Assembly (NCBI GenBank): GCA_937949745.1
Contig: CALECM010000105.1
Coordinates: 1 to 64,000, forward strand
Direction of reading: 5' to 3'
DNA: 64,000 nucleotides
Source: an uncultured Bacteroidales bacterium
Lineage (GTDB): Bacteria; Bacteroidota; Bacteroidia; Bacteroidales; WCHB1-69
A model generated the notes under the pieces. It saw only the letters and a program-made list of their open reading frames with translations, searched no databases and was not told the DNA's origin. The translations under genes and the position numbers were made by a program. This document shows, piece by piece, positions 60,352 to 64,000 of the stretch. Within the stretch, counting starts at the first letter, position 1. Every line of letters begins with the position of its first letter.

Positions 60352-61403
60352 TCAATCTGCATAATTACGGTTGGAACGATCAGTTAAGCCAACTTAAAAA
60401 AGTATCAACTTATAATACTCTTACACATGGTCGTATAGCTGTCGTGCACCGCACATGCTATGAGGTTATTTCCGAAGACGGATTGTTTCTCTGTGAATTA
60501 ACGGGAAACATGATATATGGAAAATCTGATTTTGAATTACCCTGTACCGGCGATTGGGTCATTTTTCAACCTCTGGAGGAAAATAAAGGGATCATAGTGG
60601 ATATGTTACCCCGCGAACGGACATTGTATCGTAAGAAAAGCGGAACGGTGGCCGATAAACAGGCCATCGCTTCGTATGTGGATAAAGCATTTATCGTACA
60701 AAGCCTTGACGATAATTTCAATGTTCGCAGAGCGGAACGTTTCATGATTCAGATACGGGAAGAAAGAATCCATCCCATATTGGTACTCAATAAAGCCGAT
60801 CTGGACTTCGACAGGCAAAAAATCGAAGAAGAGATCCGGCACATTACCTGTCGAATGCCCGTATTTTTTACGAGTATTCATCATCCTGAAACCATTCTTC
60901 CGTTAAAGGAATATATATCGGAAGGCGAAACAGTTGTATTCGCCGGTTCTTCGGGAGTGGGAAAAAGTTCTCTGGTGAACGCGCTTTGTGAAAAGCCGGT
61001 ATTGCTGACGTCCGGAATAAGCCTTTCCACAGGAAAAGGACGGCACACTTCCACCCGCCGGGAAATGGTATTGATGGAAGGATCGGGACTCTTAATCGAT
61101 ACTCCGGGAGTGCGGGAATTCGGACTGGCTATCGAGAATCCTGATTCACTGGCGGAAGTACTGGATATTTCCGACTATGAAAAATCGTGCCGTTTCAAGG
61201 ATTGCGGACATGTCAACGAACCCGGCTGTGCCGTTTTGGAAGCGGTAAGCAACGGCACACTGGATCCTAAGGTTTATGAAAGTTATCTGAAACTTCGACG
61301 CGAAGTTTGGCATTTCTCCACTTCGGAACATGAAAAACGTAAAAAGGAGAAATCTTTGTCAAAACTTGTAGATGAAGTAAAGAAACGTAAGCCAAATTTC
61401 TGA
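60348..61403 (+). CDS. rsgA: ribosome small subunit-dependent GTPase A
   Basis: RsgA releases maturation factors and checks the 30S decoding site. The 351-residue protein has an N-terminal OB-fold (GRIAVVHRTCYEVIS; GDWVIFQP). The circularly permuted GTPase follows, with G4 NKAD before G1 GSSGVGKSS and G3 DTPG, the hallmark of the family. A C-terminal zinc site is visible in CRFKDCGHVNEPGC. It is translationally coupled to the methyltransferase gene and ends at a strong terminator. A member with a long C-terminal basic tail (KRKKEKSLSKLVDEVKKRK). Confidence 0.95.
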   Translation: MINLHNYGWNDQLSQLKKVSTYNTLTHGRIAVVHRTCYEVISEDGLFLCELTGNMIYGKSDFELPCTGDWVIFQPLEENKGIIVDMLPRERTLYRKKSGTVADKQAIASYVDKAFIVQSLDDNFNVRRAERFMIQIREERIHPILVLNKADLDFDRQKIEEEIRHITCRMPVFFTSIHHPETILPLKEYISEGETVVFAGSSGVGKSSLVNALCEKPVLLTSGISLSTGKGRHTSTRREMVLMEGSGLLIDTPGVREFGLAIENPDSLAEVLDISDYEKSCRFKDCGHVNEPGCAVLEAVSNGTLDPKVYESYLKLRREVWHFSTSEHEKRKKEKSLSKLVDEVKKRKPNF

Positions 61404-61415
61404 TATTAACTAACC

Positions 61416-61447
61416 AGTGCGGGTATTAAGCCCGCACTTTTATTTTT
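61416..61447 (+). terminator. Rho-independent terminator of rsgA
   Basis: AGTGCGGG (61416-61423) pairs with CCCGCACT (61431-61438) around TATTAAG, followed by TTTATTTTTT. It lies between convergent rsgA and the helicase gene. Confidence 0.9.
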
Positions 61448-61496
61448 TACATATCGAAAAACGATTGTCCTATTATTAGCTTTCTCTTTCTGACGG

Positions 61497-63584
61497 TCAT
61501 GGAATAAACGGACTCTTGTTCCCGGAATAGGTAATGGTTAACTTGTGCATTGCCCTGGTAATCGCTACATACAACATATTACGGTCAATTTCGGAAGAGT
61601 AATTACCTTCATCGACCTGAGGAATCATAACCTCGTCAAATTCCAGTCCTTTGGCCATATGAGCCGACATGACCATGATTCCTTTTACAAAAGCCGAACT
61701 CCGGTGGGTTATCAAATAAATATTGTCTGTCGTTTTTTTAAGGTTTTCACTCATTTCCTTAGCCAGGGATTCTGTTTTGCAGATGATGGCAAGGGATTGA
61801 TAACCGGATTTATGGTAAGCGGACAGTAGGTCGGCGATACCACGGATTTCTTCTCCGGCATTTTTAAATTTCTGGATTTGAGGCGGAGCTCCGTGCCGGA
61901 GGACCGGTTCCAGTTCTTTATTAATCCGTATTTGTTGCGCGAAACCCGTAATCTCAAAGGTGGACCGGTAACTTTTACATAATTTTATCACTTCTCCGGT
62001 CCCCAAAACTTTTCTAATCATATCTTCCGTCGAAGAACAGTATGGGTTGACCGATTGTCCGGCATCGCCTAAAAGCGTCTTACGGCAGGGATAAAGTTTT
62101 TCTATTACTTTGTATTGTACCGGCGTATAGTCCTGCATTTCATCGATCAAAAGATGTTTGATACGGGATTGGTTTTGATTTCCGTCCAAGGCCAGGTGAA
62201 GATAGGCTAAAGGCGCCAGATCCGCGTACTCCAGCGTACGGTTTTTCCCCATCCTGAACATTTCGGGTTTCCCGATCCATTCAAAAAAATCCCGGTAAAG
62301 CTGAAGATCATGATTTCCGCCAAACATCTTTTTGATCTCTTTTTTCAATCTGTTCCGTTCGGCGGAAATCACCGTAAACCGATATCGGATTTCCACCATT
62401 TCAATAATATAATCCGCCATTACTTCAAAACGTTGCCGGACAGGATAGCGGTTGAAGTTCCTGAATTGCGTTTCTATAAATTCCGCAGTGATGGTAACAT
62501 ATTTGGTAAATTTAGGATCTATCGCTTTATATTTGGCCAGTTGCACATCGGTAGCTTTGAAGTAATGATTCTCCACATGGATGATAAACCGGTCAAGCAG
62601 ATATAAAAAATCACAGGACGACTTAAATTTCATCCGGTCGATCACTGCCGGACCGGGTTTATCCAACAGAGTCGTTACCTGTTCGAAAAAATCCTGATAT
62701 TGATATTTATCATCCAATACTGCGGAAAGGATCTGTTCCATACCGGTTCCCGGAATTGTTTCCTCACCCAGTTCCGGTAATACATTAGAGATATAATCGG
62801 CAAAAACCTTATTGGGGGAAATGATCAGGATATCTCCGGAAGATACGGTTCCTTTCATAGTATAAAGTAAATAGGCGATACGATGTAAGGCGATGGATGT
62901 TTTTCCCGAACCGGGAACGCCCTGGATAACCAGCGTGTCCGCTTCCTGGTTGCGGATCACCCGATTCTGTTCCCGCTGGATAGTAGCCACAATATTTTTC
63001 ATTTTATCATCCGCATTGGCGGAGAGTTCTCTTTGCAGAATATCGTCATGTATCGTCAGAGAACTTTCAATCATATATTCCATCATACCTTTACGGATCC
63101 GGTATTGCCGCTTCAGGGAAATATCGCCTTTTATTTCACCCGCCGGAGAAGAATAGGAAGCCTCACCGGGTTCGTAATCGTAAAACATGCTGCATACCGG
63201 AGCCCGCCAGTCATAGATCAGGTTCACTTTATTTTTGAAATCATGAAAAGTGTGTATCCCGATATAAACCGGTAAAATACTCTCTTTATCATTCTCCCGG
63301 AAATCTATTCGTCCGAAATAAGGAATATCCAGTATCTTACTTAAACGATTACTTTTGCCAATCACATTTTCCCCCAATGCGTAATGATTGAGGATACTTT
63401 CACGCATGGAACGGATCTCATGCGGATCGATATCTTTATTCGACCATATATAATCTTTATATTCACTTAAAGTATCGACATGGTTTTTGACTGAAATATC
63501 CGTGTTTTCAAGGGCATTTTTTATTATGGATATTATTTTCTCCAAATATTCCCTTTCCTCTTTTTCCGTTTTGTTAAATATCAT
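61497..63584 (-). CDS. HelD-like UvrD/Rep superfamily 1 helicase
   Basis: A 695-residue protein of the HelD/DNA helicase IV group, which strips RNA polymerase from DNA and recycles it. The N-terminus begins with a coiled-coil stretch (EKEEREYLEKIISIIKNALE) of the kind that enters the polymerase channel. Then come YDWRAPVCSMFYDYEPG and IQREQNRVIRNQEADTLVIQG. Walker A is GVPGSGKTSIALHR, and later superfamily 1 motifs are LLIDEMQDYTPVQ, LLGDAGQSVNPY and LYVAITRAMHKLTI. In some bacteria HelD confers rifampicin tolerance. Own promoter on the minus strand; convergent with rsgA. Confidence 0.88.
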   Translation of the reverse strand: MIFNKTEKEEREYLEKIISIIKNALENTDISVKNHVDTLSEYKDYIWSNKDIDPHEIRSMRESILNHYALGENVIGKSNRLSKILDIPYFGRIDFRENDKESILPVYIGIHTFHDFKNKVNLIYDWRAPVCSMFYDYEPGEASYSSPAGEIKGDISLKRQYRIRKGMMEYMIESSLTIHDDILQRELSANADDKMKNIVATIQREQNRVIRNQEADTLVIQGVPGSGKTSIALHRIAYLLYTMKGTVSSGDILIISPNKVFADYISNVLPELGEETIPGTGMEQILSAVLDDKYQYQDFFEQVTTLLDKPGPAVIDRMKFKSSCDFLYLLDRFIIHVENHYFKATDVQLAKYKAIDPKFTKYVTITAEFIETQFRNFNRYPVRQRFEVMADYIIEMVEIRYRFTVISAERNRLKKEIKKMFGGNHDLQLYRDFFEWIGKPEMFRMGKNRTLEYADLAPLAYLHLALDGNQNQSRIKHLLIDEMQDYTPVQYKVIEKLYPCRKTLLGDAGQSVNPYCSSTEDMIRKVLGTGEVIKLCKSYRSTFEITGFAQQIRINKELEPVLRHGAPPQIQKFKNAGEEIRGIADLLSAYHKSGYQSLAIICKTESLAKEMSENLKKTTDNIYLITHRSSAFVKGIMVMSAHMAKGLEFDEVMIPQVDEGNYSSEIDRNMLYVAITRAMHKLTITYSGNKSPFIP

Positions 63585-63626
63585 GTTTTATTTTATATAT
63601 TGCGTAAACAGTCATCAAAATGCCGG

Positions 63627-63634
63627 CAAAATTA
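63627..63634 (-). promoter_or_regulatory. -7 element (TAATTTTG) for the HelD-like gene
   Basis: CAAAATTA on the plus strand, 43 bases from the ATG at 63584. Confidence 0.5.
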
Positions 63635-63693
63635 CATCTATAGCATTGATTATCAAATAGCTATTTATAGCCATAGGTTAAGGAATATTTTAC

Positions 63694-63701
63694 TATTTTT
63701 G
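63694..63701 (+). promoter_or_regulatory. -7 element (TATTTTTG) for the last gene
   Basis: Ends 16 bases before the ATG at 63718, which supports that start. Confidence 0.6.
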
Positions 63702-63717
63702 AACAGGCATAAAAGCA

Positions 63718-64000
63718 ATGGACATACTCGAAATTTCAGAAAAAAGGCAAAGAAAGGCACGGGAGATTATCAGCACCCTCCATCTCATCCGGCTATGGGA
63801 AAATATAGGTTCGACGGTAAATATCGTGGGCTCCCTGAAAACAGGTTTATTGATACACCGGGATATGGATTTCCATATTTACTCGGATAAGATATCTATT
63901 ACGGATAGTTTTTCCGTGATGGGAGAACTGGCGGAAAAAGGTGTACTGCAGGATATCCGGTATAAGAATCTCCTCGATACCGAAGAGGAATGTCTGGAAT
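63718..64000 (+). CDS. nucleotidyltransferase-like protein, cut by the window end
   Basis: The first 94 codons of a gene that runs past the window. The protein starts MDILEISEKRQRKAREIIS and contains NIVGSLKTGLLIHRDMDFHIYSD. GS followed after nine residues by D-x-D is the nucleotidyltransferase signature hG[GS]x9-13DhD. It lies 16 bases after a -7 element. Another frame over this region (63600-63890) is not coding. The full length, partner and substrate cannot be seen. Confidence 0.72.
   Translation, partial: MDILEISEKRQRKAREIISTLHLIRLWENIGSTVNIVGSLKTGLLIHRDMDFHIYSDKISITDSFSVMGELAEKGVLQDIRYKNLLDTEEECLE

Noticed and set aside
63600..63890. Plus-strand frame of 96 codons
   Set aside because: It is out of frame with the nucleotidyltransferase start at 63718, which follows a good -7 element.

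Overview
The window reads as chromosomal DNA of a Bacteroidota bacterium, most likely Bacteroidales. Three signs point there. Genes are preceded by the phylum-specific -7 element TAnnTTTG, mostly as TATTTTTG. Three very large secreted proteins end in type A C-terminal sorting domains of the type IX secretion system (T9SS). The housekeeping genes (EF-Tu, LysRS, TrmB, RsgA) also look like this phylum. The genus cannot be fixed from the sequence. There is no rRNA, CRISPR array, intact insertion sequence, phage or T9SS machinery gene here.

Layout. 1-3.1 kb: an unknown gene crossed by a 33-bp inverted repeat at the window edge, then trmB and an MsbA-like ABC exporter. 3.1-27.1 kb: three giant T9SS cargo genes on the minus strand (3054, 1792 and 2003 aa), interrupted at 12.8-15.2 kb by a lone rmlD and a tRNA-Thr/tuf/tRNA-Trp block that lacks the usual secE-nusG continuation. 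27.5-34.5 kb: an exported S9 peptidase, a 2-hydroxyacid dehydrogenase, lysS and a beta-propeller protein with a glycine zipper. 34.8-45.7 kb: tRNA-Leu, two MATE pumps each behind a long structured leader, esterases, small lipoproteins, a flavodoxin-ferredoxin, an ASCH protein and a DUF362 protein. 46.4-61.4 kb: a dense group of small stress, xenobiotic and repair genes. These are a beta-helix lipoprotein, a zinc-ribbon/AraC/GyrI regulator, an Fpg-like protein without its catalytic proline, Ada, four free-standing VOC proteins plus a GNAT-VOC fusion, a second zinc-ribbon protein, flavoprotein and AraC genes, an M28 peptidase, and a methyltransferase coupled to RsgA. 61.5-64 kb: a HelD-like helicase and the start of a nucleotidyltransferase-like gene cut by the window end.

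How the genes fit together. The giant proteins probably form adhesive or matrix surface structures exported by a T9SS encoded elsewhere. The 47-61 kb group reads as a chromosomal xenobiotic and alkylation response neighbourhood, made of many short transcription units with their own promoters rather than one operon. The best candidates for something undescribed are the two structured MATE leaders, the zinc-ribbon family shared by an AraC regulator and a VOC operon, the DUF1848 protein with a C-terminal CX3CX2C motif, and the roughly 30-module Cys-paired giant protein.
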